DNA of 49,998 nucleotides, taken from Sulfurimonas sp. Lineage in GTDB: Bacteria; Campylobacterota; Campylobacteria; Campylobacterales; Sulfurimonadaceae. This document shows, piece by piece, positions 7,490 through 16,723 of the stretch. Within the stretch, counting starts at the first letter, position 1. Every line of letters starts with the position of its first letter. The position numbers and the translations under genes were made by a program. Location of the stretch: NCBI GenBank assembly GCA_013791885.1, contig VMSZ01000069.1:1-49998 (forward strand), read 5' to 3'. The notes under the pieces were generated by a model that saw nothing but the letters and a program-made list of their open reading frames with translations, had not been told where the DNA came from and made no database searches.

Positions 7490-7508
7490 AGCGGGCCTTT
7501 TTGGTGAA

Positions 7509-7514
7509 ATTATA
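7509..7514 (-). promoter_or_regulatory. -10 box for pssA
   Basis: TATAAT on the minus strand lies about 20 bases upstream of the preferred pssA start, giving a very short leader. It supports the start at 7489. Confidence 0.5.
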
Positions 7515-7553
7515 TCAAAGATAAACAAAATTATAAAAGGCATCTCTATTAAA

Positions 7554-7568
7554 TGATAAAGACTATCA
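7554..7568. promoter_or_regulatory. Fur box upstream of the porin gene
   Basis: TGATA-AAGAC-TATCA has the 5-5-5 layout of the classical Fur site (TGATAATNATTATCA). A second, weaker TTGATTATCATTCA lies at about 7594-7607. Both precede the porin gene, which is followed by feoAB, so iron repression is likely. Confidence 0.75.
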
Positions 7569-7631
7569 TTATTAAGATATATGTAAGTTGAGATTGATTA
7601 TCATTCACTAAATAATTCAAAGGAAAGCAAA

Positions 7632-8897
7632 ATGTTAGATGGACTTTATCTGGCGCAAGAAGAGATAAAACAACAAGGGCTTATACATACGAAAGTTTCA
7701 GGAAGATATGAAATAGTTCAAGAACTTCCAAAAGATGCAAATACTTTTGATGAGATATTTAATTATGCAGACGCATATGGAAACATTAGATTTGCATACA
7801 TTGATGATGTGCATAAAGCTTCTGCTTCAGCAACCAAAGAGCAGAAAAGTGCGAGTGCCATCGGTGGCGAGATAGGCATCAAAACTGCAGAATACAACGG
7901 GTTTAGTTTTAATATTTCGGCTTATGTCTCACAAAGCATAGGATTTTTAAGTCCACAAAAAGAAGATTTAAATCCCGACTTTGTAAATCTTAATCAAGAC
8001 TCTTTTGCGTACATAGCGCAGGCAAGTTTAAATTATGAGCATGAGCTCTTTCAAGCAAAACTCGGACGTATTCAAGTCGAGACACCGTATGCCAACAGTG
8101 ATGACATAAGAATGGCGGCAAATACTTTTGAGGGTGCATTTGCCAAAATAGACTACTCTGCAAACCTCAGTTCTCAAATTATGTTCTTAAACAGATGGGC
8201 AGGTTATGATTCTCAAGATACTCTGTCTCAAGATGTATTTAAAGAGTTATATGAAGACTCCAAAGGAGTGGGAATTGCATCTTTGACTTATGAATATGCT
8301 AGAAATTCCGAACTCTCTTTTTGGGTGAACCATATTGATAATATGAGCCAAATTGCTTATGCCGAGATGGTGGGTATCTTCTTTATAGACGGCGATGCGT
8401 TTCATTTAGATTATGGAGTACAGGGCAGTTCAATACGTGAATTGGGAGATTCAGGGATTGAAGGGAATGTGTATGGGCTGATGTCAATTATACATTATAA
8501 CGGCGCATTTTTAGGAATTTCCTATAACAAAGCTTTTGTAGATACAGATAAAAAAATAACAGACGGTTTTGGAGGAGGGCCTTATTATACCTCTTTGGAC
8601 GAAGCTACAATCGCTGCAATGTCGGAGGCCGTTCTCGGTGAGGACGTAGAAGCTTTTAGAATTGGCGGTGGCTATGATTTAAAACAAATCGGTTCCGGAG
8701 CTTTAAATGGTTTTATGCTCGAACTTGTATACGGAAAGCTGCAAAGCAAAGACAAAAGTGTGAATGAAAAGGATATTATCCTTAGTTATGAAATAGCTGA
8801 TAAATGGTATGTTGAAGGTATATATACAAAGTTTGATGCACCTTATGAAGGTAAGACCTTTGATAGAACTCTTGTAAGAGCTAATTATTCATTTTGA
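7632..8897 (+). CDS. OprD-like outer-membrane porin, apparently without a signal peptide
   Basis: The 421-residue protein looks like the beta-barrel of Campylobacterota OprD-type porins: alternating aromatic strands, a ~40-residue acidic/Asn loop pattern and a C-terminal Phe (RANYSF). The start is supported by AAAGGAAA. The sequence begins MLDGLYLAQEEIKQQG..., which resembles a mature porin N-terminus. No hydrophobic signal is encoded, and the frame closes with TAA at 7584-7586 upstream with no start between. It lies between two Fur boxes and before feoAB, so a role in iron uptake is plausible. Export would fail unless another start or frame is used. Confidence 0.7.
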   Translation: MLDGLYLAQEEIKQQGLIHTKVSGRYEIVQELPKDANTFDEIFNYADAYGNIRFAYIDDVHKASASATKEQKSASAIGGEIGIKTAEYNGFSFNISAYVSQSIGFLSPQKEDLNPDFVNLNQDSFAYIAQASLNYEHELFQAKLGRIQVETPYANSDDIRMAANTFEGAFAKIDYSANLSSQIMFLNRWAGYDSQDTLSQDVFKELYEDSKGVGIASLTYEYARNSELSFWVNHIDNMSQIAYAEMVGIFFIDGDAFHLDYGVQGSSIRELGDSGIEGNVYGLMSIIHYNGAFLGISYNKAFVDTDKKITDGFGGGPYYTSLDEATIAAMSEAVLGEDVEAFRIGGGYDLKQIGSGALNGFMLELVYGKLQSKDKSVNEKDIILSYEIADKWYVEGIYTKFDAPYEGKTFDRTLVRANYSF

Positions 8898-8924
8898 TTA
8901 ATTAGTTATTAACATGATATTTAT

Positions 8925-8939
8925 TATCATTATGAAAAT
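8925..8939. promoter_or_regulatory. Fur box upstream of feoAB
   Basis: TGATA-TTTAT-TATCA is a perfect 5-5-5 inverted repeat 18 bases before the feoA start. Fur with ferrous iron would block transcription of feoAB. Confidence 0.8.
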
Positions 8940-8957
8940 GGATATAAAGAAACAATT

Positions 8958-9185
8958 ATGAATAAACTTTCAACATGTAAAATAGGTGAAAAAGTAAAAA
9001 TCTTAAAGCTTCATGCTGACTCTGATTTAAAGCAGAGGCTGATATCTTTTGGGATTATGAAAGAGGCAGAGGTTGAAGTGCTTGAACATTCAGCTTCAAA
9101 GAGCACCATAGAGATCAAAGTCGGAAAAATGAGAATAGCGCTCAGATCGAAAGAAGCAGAATTAATAGAGGTTGTAAAAATATGA
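8958..9185 (+). CDS. feoA: Ferrous iron transport protein A
   Basis: A 75-residue SH3-like FeoA protein: LSTCKIGEKVKILKLHADSDLKQRLISFGIMKEAEVEV shows the family's pattern around RL-x2-GI. It is a small cytosolic partner of FeoB. The stop overlaps the feoB ATG (ATGA at 9182), indicating coupling. A Fur box stands upstream. Confidence 0.92.
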   Translation: MNKLSTCKIGEKVKILKLHADSDLKQRLISFGIMKEAEVEVLEHSASKSTIEIKVGKMRIALRSKEAELIEVVKI

Positions 9186-11320
9186 ATACCATGACAGGTA
9201 AAGCGTGCCCCGTAATAGCAAAACATATTAAGATAGCACTTGTCGGCCAGCCGAATGTCGGCAAGAGTATGCTCATTAACTCCATCTCAAATGCACATCT
9301 TCATGTGGGCAACTTCACGGGTGTAACAGTTGAAAAATCAGAAGTGCTATTTGATTATAAAGACTATCACTTTACCGTGGTGGATTTGCCGGGGACTTAT
9401 GCGTTTACGGATTATACCATTGAGGAGCGTGTGACACACAACTATCTTTGTGCAGAGAGTTACGACTTGATTATCAATGTTGTAGATTCAACAAATTTAG
9501 AAAAAAATCTTCAGCTTACTGCCGAACTTATGAGCATGAGCAAGAAGATTGTCATTGCCCTAAATATGAGTGATGAAGCGAAAAAAGAGGGCATTGAAAT
9601 TGATGCAGTCTATATGTCAGAGCTCTTGGGCATTGCCTGTGTAAAGGTTTCTGCACAGACAAAAGAGGGGATTGGAGAGCTTCTTGAAGCTTTGATTGCT
9701 ACACAAGAGAGAGAAATTCAAGAGCCAAAACTCATCTTTAGTGAAGCTGTGGAGGAGGAGATAGCAGTTATAAGCGAGTATTTGCAAAAGCACAAATATG
9801 AAGCGGTAAATTCTTATAGAAATATTGCAATCAATCTTTTGAAAAACAACAAAAGAACCTATATGAAACTCCATGATAATCCTATTTGGACGGAACTGCA
9901 GCCTCTGCTTATTGAGGCTTCCAAACATATAGAGTTACACCATGACAGCGATGATATTAAAGAATCTTTCGCAGAAGAGTATGCCTCTTTTAACCGCGGG
10001 ATAAGTGCAGAGGTTCTCAAACAGGAAAAACTCGAAGAGAAAAAAACACTCACGGAAAAGATAGACAGTGTTTTAATTCATCCACTTTTAGGAATTCCGA
10101 TATTTTTATTTTTTATGTGGGCTCTTTTTCAGCTGACTTTTGAAATCGGCTCTATTCCTATGGAGTGGATTGACGGATTTTTTGGATGGTTTGGAGATAC
10201 CGTCGGTGCTACAATAGGCAATGACGATATCCGTTCTTTGGTTGTGGATGGAATAATTGCCGGAGTCGGTGCTGTTGTTTTATTTGTGCCAAATATCATC
10301 ATCCTTTTTGTGGGCATCGCGCTTTTGGAAAGTACAGGGTATATGTCACGTGTTGCGTTTTTGCTTGATGGCTTTTTTCATAAATTCGGGCTTCACGGAC
10401 AGTCATTTATTCCTCTTGTAACAGGTTTTGGATGTTCCATTCCTGCGTATATGTCGGCGCGTATATTAAAAAATGACAGAGACAGATTACTGACTCTTTT
10501 CATTATCGGATTTATGAGCTGTGGGGCAAGACTTCCTGTGTATGTACTGTTTGCAGGTGCATTTTTTGCTCCTGATATGGCTGGAAATATTCTTTTTGTC
10601 ATATATATCTCGGGAGCACTTATTGGTCTGATTGCTGCAAAAATACTCAAGCTCACTGCGTTTAAAGGTGTCGATGAGCCTTTTGTAATGGAAATGCCAA
10701 AGTATAGACTTCCATCACTCAAACTCATTTGGCATACGGTGTTGACAAAAACAATGATGTACCTTAAAAAAGCGGGTACTTTCATTGCCGCGGCTTCTAT
10801 GCTTATTTGGTTTTTGAGCAATTATCCAAAAAATTTAGAACTAGTTAAAGTTTTTGAAGTAAAAATAGAAAACACTTTGAGTGAAGATGGAAAAAAACTT
10901 TTGGCGAATGAGCTTGCAACAGCTCAGCTCGAACAGAGCTATTTGGGAACTATAGGAAAATTTTCCGAGCCTATTTTTGCACCGCTTGGTTTTGACTGGA
11001 AGATGAGTGTGGCACTTCAAACAGGGCTTGCAGCCAAAGAAGTTGTAGTCTCAACACTTGGCGTTTTATATGCTTTGGGCAGTGATGTGGATGAAGAGAA
11101 CAACTCTCTCATAAACGCAATCAGTAAAAATATCTCTTTTGCTTCGGCGATGGCGTTTATAGTGGTTATTATGGTTTATTTGCCATGTTTGGCGGCTTCG
11201 ATTGTGTTCACTCGTGAAGCAGGGGGAATTAAGTACTTTTTTTATCTCTTGGCATTTACCTCAATTGTGGCTTATGGCCTTGCGTTTATAACCTACAATG
11301 TTGTGAGTGCATTTTTTTAA
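9182..11320 (+). CDS. feoB: Ferrous iron transporter B
   Basis: The 712-residue inner-membrane ferrous iron transporter has an N-terminal G domain with G1 GQPNVGKS (~27-34), the switch TVEKSE, G3 DLPGTYAF and G4 NMSD. A helical spacer precedes two Gate domains; GCSIPAY and SCGARLPVYVLFAGAF are conserved core motifs. The C-terminus lacks an obvious Cys-rich tail. Length is in the normal range. The start could instead be the ATG at 9191; I keep 9182 because of the ATGA overlap with feoA. Confidence 0.95.
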   Translation: MNTMTGKACPVIAKHIKIALVGQPNVGKSMLINSISNAHLHVGNFTGVTVEKSEVLFDYKDYHFTVVDLPGTYAFTDYTIEERVTHNYLCAESYDLIINVVDSTNLEKNLQLTAELMSMSKKIVIALNMSDEAKKEGIEIDAVYMSELLGIACVKVSAQTKEGIGELLEALIATQEREIQEPKLIFSEAVEEEIAVISEYLQKHKYEAVNSYRNIAINLLKNNKRTYMKLHDNPIWTELQPLLIEASKHIELHHDSDDIKESFAEEYASFNRGISAEVLKQEKLEEKKTLTEKIDSVLIHPLLGIPIFLFFMWALFQLTFEIGSIPMEWIDGFFGWFGDTVGATIGNDDIRSLVVDGIIAGVGAVVLFVPNIIILFVGIALLESTGYMSRVAFLLDGFFHKFGLHGQSFIPLVTGFGCSIPAYMSARILKNDRDRLLTLFIIGFMSCGARLPVYVLFAGAFFAPDMAGNILFVIYISGALIGLIAAKILKLTAFKGVDEPFVMEMPKYRLPSLKLIWHTVLTKTMMYLKKAGTFIAAASMLIWFLSNYPKNLELVKVFEVKIENTLSEDGKKLLANELATAQLEQSYLGTIGKFSEPIFAPLGFDWKMSVALQTGLAAKEVVVSTLGVLYALGSDVDEENNSLINAISKNISFASAMAFIVVIMVYLPCLAASIVFTREAGGIKYFFYLLAFTSIVAYGLAFITYNVVSAFF

Positions 11321-11363
11321 GACTATTAACTACTTATTAGCAGATATTGGTTAAACTTTGTTC

Positions 11364-12026
11364 ATGAAAAAAATATTAATGATTGAAGATGATTTAGAAT
11401 TAGCGGAGATACTTACAGAGTATCTCCAGCAGTTTGAGTTTGAGGTCGTAACGGAAGATGACCCTTTTAAAGCAGTGAGTATCTTAAAGTTAGAACCATT
11501 TGATTTGGTTATTTTGGATTTGACTCTTCCTGGTATGGACGGACTTGAAGTTTGTGAGGCTATTCGTGAACGTCAGGATATCCCTATAATTATTTCTTCT
11601 GCCAGAAGCGATGTCACAGACAAAATAAAAGCGCTTGAGCTAGGAGCAGATGATTATCTTCCTAAGCCTTATGACCCAAGAGAGCTTGAGGCGAGGATTC
11701 ACTCTGTTCTTCGCAGATACGAAGCAAGAAGTGAGGCAAAAGAAGATTCTAAAAGTGATTTCAAGTGCGACAAATCAACGATGCAAATTACCTATAAAAA
11801 CCGCAATATAGATTTAACAAACGCAGAGTTTGGAATTCTTTCTTATATGATTGCAAAGCAGGGTTTAGTCGTTTCAAGAGAAGATTTGATTCACAATGTA
11901 AACGCAATCAATGAAGACTCTTCCAATAAAAGTATTGACGTTATGGTAGGTCGTATCCGTAATAAACTAGGTGATAAAACTCTTATAGAATCTGTAAGAG
12001 GTGTTGGCTATAAGCTTTTAAAGTAA
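11364..12026 (+). CDS. OmpR-type response regulator paired with an ArsS-like kinase
   Basis: The 220-residue protein has a receiver domain with ED at 8-10, phospho-acceptor Asp 52 in LDLTLPGMDG and Lys in PKPYDPRELEARI. A winged helix ends VMVGRIRNKLGD...VRGVGYKLLK. The ATG at 11364 is preferred to a TTG two codons upstream. The kinase gene starts nine bases after the stop, so they form a two-component pair. In H. pylori the similar pair ArsR/ArsS senses acid; the signal here is unknown. Confidence 0.88.
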   Translation: MKKILMIEDDLELAEILTEYLQQFEFEVVTEDDPFKAVSILKLEPFDLVILDLTLPGMDGLEVCEAIRERQDIPIIISSARSDVTDKIKALELGADDYLPKPYDPRELEARIHSVLRRYEARSEAKEDSKSDFKCDKSTMQITYKNRNIDLTNAEFGILSYMIAKQGLVVSREDLIHNVNAINEDSSNKSIDVMVGRIRNKLGDKTLIESVRGVGYKLLK

Positions 12027-12035
12027 AAGAACTTT

Positions 12036-13311
12036 ATGCAAAAACATGCTGTTTTAATAACAATCCTCTTTGCTCTTGTGGTAACAGTAGTGAGTGTGAG
12101 TGTTGTTTTTTTAAAATTTCATAAGCTGAACAAACAGCAGTATATAGACCATATTTTTACAAAATACTCCGTTATTACCCAAATTTATAGGGCTCACACT
12201 CTCTCCAAGAGTTCAGAGATTATGCTTGAGGCAAATCTTGCTGTGTATAAACTTCTTGTTATCAAAGAAAAAAAAACTTGAAAAAGAAATTTTAAATGAT
12301 GCCATAGTTTTAAAACGTGAAGGTTTTAAAAGCATAGACTCTTCTATCATGCTCAACACACAGGGAATGTATACTCAAAATAACATCAGTGATTTGAGTG
12401 TAAGTATGTTAGAACATGAAAAAAATATTTACTTTTTTATGCAAACACAATCGGGTGCTATTCTTATTAAGGATGAAGACCTTAAACCTTACAGCGATTG
12501 GAGTGTACTGTATACCTACACGACAGTAATTGCTATTATCGCCATCTCTTACTTTTTAATTTTGCAAAAACTCAGACCTTTGATTCGTCTCAGAAGAAAG
12601 ATTGCCTCTTTTGGTAATGGGAATATGAAAATCTCTTTCAAAACAAAATCCTGTGATGAAATCGGCCTGGTTTCTAATGAACTCGAATCTGCAAGAAGAA
12701 AAATAAATACTATTTTAGAATCGCGTACACTTTTTTTACGCAATCTTATGCATGAGCTAAAGACGCCAATAGCAAAAGGAACAATAGCCACACAGATGCT
12801 CGATTCAAAAAAACAAAAAGACAGATTTGTTTCCATTTTTGGAAGACTTGAAGCACTTGTGACTGAGTTTGCCATGATTGAAGAAGTGACAAGTTTAGAT
12901 ACTCAAAATGGTTTTAAAGAGTACAGACTGGTTGATATTATAGATGGTGCAATTGACATGGCAATGGTTGAACGGGAGCATGTTACTATAGAAGTAAACG
13001 CAGACGTAAAAATTATGGCGAATTATAGACTTTATACGACGGCCATAAAAAATATGATAGATAATGGGATAAAATATTCACCGGATGGACATGTGAAAAT
13101 ACTTATGATAAATAATGAGCTTTGTTTTGAAAGTAAGGGCAAGTGTATTGCTCATCCGTTGCAGTATTATATAGAACCTTTTACAAAAGAAAATCCCTCA
13201 AAAAACAGTTTTGGGCTTGGACTTTATTTGGTTGACTCTATTTTAAAAGCCCATTCTCAGGTCCTTGCGCATGAGTATCATGCGGGGATAAACAGATTTA
13301 TATTCGCATAA
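12036..13311 (+). pseudogene. ArsS-family sensor histidine kinase, split by a frameshift in an A9 tract
   Basis: The first frame (12036-12281) encodes one membrane helix and part of the sensor domain, then stops just after A9 (12268-12276). With A8 the frame joins the rest, giving about 424 residues: helix 1 (~5-25), periplasmic sensor, helix 2 (YTYTTVIAIIAISYFLI), HAMP-like region, H-box FLRNLMHELKTPIAKG (His ~239), N-box NMIDNGIKYSP and G-box SFGLGLYLVDSIL. All downstream motifs are intact, so this is a single recent slip, a phase-variable tract, a site of slippage, or a sequencing error. The second frame alone lacks the first membrane segment. Confidence 0.85.
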
Positions 13312-13334
13312 GTTTATATAAGTAAACTTTTAGG

Positions 13335-14777
13335 ATGAATAAAACCACCAATGGCTTCTCTCTAGTACTGTTTGCATTGTCTTTTTTTGTTTTCGGATGG
13401 CTTAGTCATACTGCCTATATGCCTATTCACGAGATACAAAATCCAAGTATATTGGAAAAGATTAAAAAAGATAAAGTTTTAAATGTAGTGCTTTTAAATT
13501 CACCTTCAACTTACTATATTGGAACAGATGGAGAACAGGGATTCGAGTATGATTTACTCAAAGCTTACGCCGATTATTTGGGCGTTGCGCTCAAGATTAC
13601 TGTGGCGCATACAACAAAAGAAGCGATAGAACTGAGTAAAAATCCCGACATTCACATAACATCCGCAGGACTTGCCAAAACACAACTTCAAGAAGACCGT
13701 TTTAATTTTGGACCCTCATATCATGAAGTGCAACAGCAGGTTATCTGTTATAGAGGCATGTTAAATACTAAAAATTTTCCAAACGATGTTGAGGCACTTG
13801 CCGGTTTAAGAATTATGATAGGAGAAGAGACAAGCTATAGTGAAACTATACAGACATTGCAAAATGAAGGCTATGACTTAAATGTCACTTTAACCTCAGA
13901 GTATTCAACAGAAGAGTTACTGCAAAAAGTCTCAAACAATGAAATAGACTGTACCATTGCGAACTCTAACATCTACTCCATAAACCTGCGCTATTTTCCA
14001 GAGATTGCTATGGCATTTACTATTAGCGGCAGAGAACAGCTTGCTTGGGTATTAGCACCAGACTCAAAAGGCTTGGAAGCTAGTATGTACGCTTGGCTGA
14101 ACGGTTTTAACCAAAGCGGAGCAATGGCAGCTCTTAAGGACCATCACAGTGGTTATATAATGTTTTTTGATTATTATAATACGAAGATGTTTTACAATCG
14201 TATAAAAACAAGACTCCCAAGATTTCAAGAACTTTTTTCAAAAGCTTCAAACGATTATAGTATTGCCTGGACTCTTTTGGCAGCGATTGCATATCAGGAA
14301 TCACATTGGAACCCCAATGCGAAAAGTTTTACAGGGGTGCGTGGTTTGATGATGCTTACAAACAACACAGCTAAGATGTTAGGCGTAGAAGACAGAGTCG
14401 ACCCTGCACAGAGCATCGATGGCGGTACGAGACATATTGTAGAGATGCTTAAGTTGGTTCCTCCTGAAGTTCAAGGCGAAAACAGACTTAAGTTCGCACT
14501 CGCTGCCTATAATGTTGGAATGGCACATTTGCAGGATGCTATGGACTTGGCAAAAAAATTAAATAAAAATGAGAATGAGTGGAGTGATTTAAAGACAGTA
14601 TTGCCTCTTTTAGCTCAAAAAAAGTATTATAAGGATTTAAAGTACGGATATGCCAGAGGTGAAGAACCTGTGAAGTATGTGGAGTCAGTTTATAATTATA
14701 AAGATATTTTAGAAAACGCTCTCTCTGAGTCTTCGAGAGTGACTATAAGCACAGACACTCAAGCGTTGACGAAATAA
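13335..14777 (+). CDS. mltF: Membrane-bound lytic murein transglycosylase F
   Basis: The 480-residue protein has an N-terminal membrane anchor (~8-27), a substrate-binding-protein type 3 domain (~45-270; GFEYDLLKAYADYLGV) and a C-terminal SLT domain with catalytic Glu 322 in AYQESHWNP, then GVRGLMMLT and ALAAYNVGMAHLQDA. It cleaves peptidoglycan glycan chains in the periplasm. It follows the kinase gene by 23 bases and may share its transcript. The 3' end meets rsfS head on. Confidence 0.9.
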   Translation: MNKTTNGFSLVLFALSFFVFGWLSHTAYMPIHEIQNPSILEKIKKDKVLNVVLLNSPSTYYIGTDGEQGFEYDLLKAYADYLGVALKITVAHTTKEAIELSKNPDIHITSAGLAKTQLQEDRFNFGPSYHEVQQQVICYRGMLNTKNFPNDVEALAGLRIMIGEETSYSETIQTLQNEGYDLNVTLTSEYSTEELLQKVSNNEIDCTIANSNIYSINLRYFPEIAMAFTISGREQLAWVLAPDSKGLEASMYAWLNGFNQSGAMAALKDHHSGYIMFFDYYNTKMFYNRIKTRLPRFQELFSKASNDYSIAWTLLAAIAYQESHWNPNAKSFTGVRGLMMLTNNTAKMLGVEDRVDPAQSIDGGTRHIVEMLKLVPPEVQGENRLKFALAAYNVGMAHLQDAMDLAKKLNKNENEWSDLKTVLPLLAQKKYYKDLKYGYARGEEPVKYVESVYNYKDILENALSESSRVTISTDTQALTK

Positions 14778-14779
14778 AA

Positions 14780-14795
14780 GAGAGTTACAACTCTC
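14780..14795 (-). terminator. Short hairpin ending the nadD-rsfS transcript
   Basis: GAGAGT and ACTCTC pair around a four-base loop. Read on the minus strand, TTTTATTT follows. It overlaps the rsfS stop codon and sits between convergent genes. The stem is short, so this is tentative. Confidence 0.4.
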
Positions 14796-15117
14796 CTTCT
14801 CTTCCGTTTTTTAGTGAGGTTAAGAAAGTTTCCATATCGTACTTGATTCTGTACTCAGGAGTCATAATATGAATGAGAATGTCACCTAAATCTATTACAA
14901 TCCAGTCTCCGCTCTCGTCAATGTTATTAAATTTTTCTGCTGGTTTCAAATCTTTTTTTAAGTGATCTAAAAGTGCTACGGTATGTTTTGTCCCAAGAGA
15001 TGATGCTATGATTGCATAGTCAACAAAATAATTTTTTTCTCTTAAGTCAAATACTTCAATTGCCTCAGCCTTGTTCTTGTCAAGCACTGCTACGATGTTT
15101 TCTATTCTAGGTTGCAT
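14785..15117 (-). CDS. rsfS: Ribosomal silencing factor RsfS
   Basis: A 110-residue RsfS/Iojap protein. Family pattern: ENIVAVLDKNKAEAIEVFDLREKN, DYAIIASSLGTKHTVALLDHL and DWIVIDLGDILIHIMTPEYRIKYDME. It binds ribosomal protein uL14 and blocks subunit joining when nutrients are short. The start overlaps the end of nadD by 11 bases; nadD-rsfS is a common pairing. Confidence 0.92.
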   Translation of the reverse strand: MQPRIENIVAVLDKNKAEAIEVFDLREKNYFVDYAIIASSLGTKHTVALLDHLKKDLKPAEKFNNIDESGDWIVIDLGDILIHIMTPEYRIKYDMETFLTSLKNGREGEL

Positions 15118-15649
15118 TTTTTTCCTTGTAATATTTTATAATCTCTACTGCACAGCACTCTGGAAGCATTGCAGCATCCATCATTTTTCTCAAATACGAC
15201 GATGATACCTTTGCGTCTAAGTCGAGTGTCAAAAATTTTTCAGGTATTTTTATGTCACCTCTGGGGGCGACGATAAAAGTTACAAGCTTGGAGAGTTCTT
15301 CATAACTATTCCATTTTGGAAGATCAGCTATGTTGTCCGCACCAATAACGAGATAAATTTTTTTATACTTTTTTAGAAGGTATTTTACACTTTCTATAGA
15401 GGGCACTTGTCTATTTTGTTTGACTTCATAATCGTCGATTTTGACATTTTTATAAGAAGAAAATATCTTCTTTAGCCATTTTAGTCTTAACTCAGATGGA
15501 GCATGAGAAAGTTTTTTAAATGGGTTTAAAAAAGTCGGCATCAAAATAATTTCATCAATAAATTCTAGCTTCTGTAAAGCATTTACAACAGCCACGTGAC
15601 CGATATGCGGCGGGTCAAAAGAGCCGCCAAAAAGTGCAATAGATTCCAT
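15107..15649 (-). CDS. nadD: Nicotinate-nucleotide adenylyltransferase
   Basis: The 180-residue enzyme forms nicotinic acid adenine dinucleotide in NAD synthesis. The nucleotidyltransferase signature GGSFDPPHIGH is at residues 8-18. LVIGADNIADLPKW and the C-terminal SSSYLRKMM (the ISxT/SxxR motif) are present. It is divergent from gap, with about 64 bases between the starts. Confidence 0.93.
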   Translation of the reverse strand: MESIALFGGSFDPPHIGHVAVVNALQKLEFIDEIILMPTFLNPFKKLSHAPSELRLKWLKKIFSSYKNVKIDDYEVKQNRQVPSIESVKYLLKKYKKIYLVIGADNIADLPKWNSYEELSKLVTFIVAPRGDIKIPEKFLTLDLDAKVSSSYLRKMMDAAMLPECCAVEIIKYYKEKNAT

Positions 15650-15713
15650 ATTTAATGCGAATTATAACTAATTTTAGATAAAATAACCGAATTAAATTTA
15701 TGTAGGATATATA

Positions 15714-16715
15714 ATGGCGCTTAAAATAGCAATTAACGGATTTGGCAGAATAGGTCGTTGTGTGGCTCGTATCGCGGCAAAAAGGGATGATGTAGAGCTT
15801 GTTGCCATCAACGACATGGCGAGTATGGACATGATGATGTATCTTTTGAAAAATGACTCTGTTCACGGTACTTTTAAGAGTGAAGTTATTCAGCTTGATG
15901 AGCATAACATCAGCATTGACGGACAAAAGATAAGAGTATTCTCTGATCGTGATCCTAAAAATCTAAAATTTGCTGACTTTGGTGCAGATATGGTTTTGGA
16001 GTGTACGGGTGTTTTTTTAACACAAGAATCAGCTCAAATTCATATTGACAACGGCGTAGAAAAAGTTCTTTTCTCTGCTCCTGCAAAAGATAAGCTTACT
16101 CCTACATTTGTTCTAGGTGTAAATGAGGAGAAGTATGATGGACAAAAAATTGTTTCAAATGCTTCTTGCACTACAAATTGTTTAGGGCCTGTTGCCCGCG
16201 TTTTAGATGATGCGTTTGGAATAGAAAAAGGTCTTATGACGACTATTCATTCATATACAAATGACCAAAATATTTTAGATGTAAAACACTCTTCTGACAA
16301 ACGCCGTGCACGTGCCGGTGCCATCAACATGATACCGACGACAACAGGTGCTGCCAAAGCCATCAGTCTTGTAATGCCTCAACTTGAGGGAAAACTTCAT
16401 GGACAAAGTATCCGTGTTCCGACGCCGGATGTTTCCATGGTTGATTTAAATGTTGTTGTGTCTAAAAAAACGACAAAAGAAGAAGTAACGGCTGTATTTA
16501 ACGAAGTAGCGAATAACAGACTTAAGGGTCTATTGCTGATGGACAAAGATATGAGAGTATCTCAAGACTTTGTCGGTTCTGAATACAGCGCAATAGTAGC
16601 TGAAGATTTAACTCAGGTTATTGGCGGAGATATGGTGAAAATCATGGCTTGGTATGATAATGAATGGGGTTATTCAATGAGACTTATAGACATGGCAATA
16701 CATATTAGCAAATAG
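15714..16715 (+). CDS. gap: Glyceraldehyde-3-phosphate dehydrogenase, type I
   Basis: A 333-residue enzyme with the NAD-binding GFGRIGR at the N-terminus, the catalytic Cys in [10 protein letters not shown], and the C-terminal [11 protein letters not shown]. It is first in a gap-pgk-tpiA-fabI run with gaps of 1-8 bases. With pckA elsewhere in the window it may work mainly in gluconeogenesis, an inference from the likely autotrophic lifestyle. TAGGA precedes the ATG. Confidence 0.95.
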   Translation: MALKIAINGFGRIGRCVARIAAKRDDVELVAINDMASMDMMMYLLKNDSVHGTFKSEVIQLDEHNISIDGQKIRVFSDRDPKNLKFADFGADMVLECTGVFLTQESAQIHIDNGVEKVLFSAPAKDKLTPTFVLGVNEEKYDGQKIVSNASCTTNCLGPVARVLDDAFGIEKGLMTTIHSYTNDQNILDVKHSSDKRRARAGAINMIPTTTGAAKAISLVMPQLEGKLHGQSIRVPTPDVSMVDLNVVVSKKTTKEEVTAVFNEVANNRLKGLLLMDKDMRVSQDFVGSEYSAIVAEDLTQVIGGDMVKIMAWYDNEWGYSMRLIDMAIHISK

Positions 16716-16723
16716 GACAAACT

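Noticed and set aside
7489-7543. Longer pssA start at 7543
   Set aside because: It would place a TATAAT -10 box inside the coding region and adds a leader not expected for PssA.
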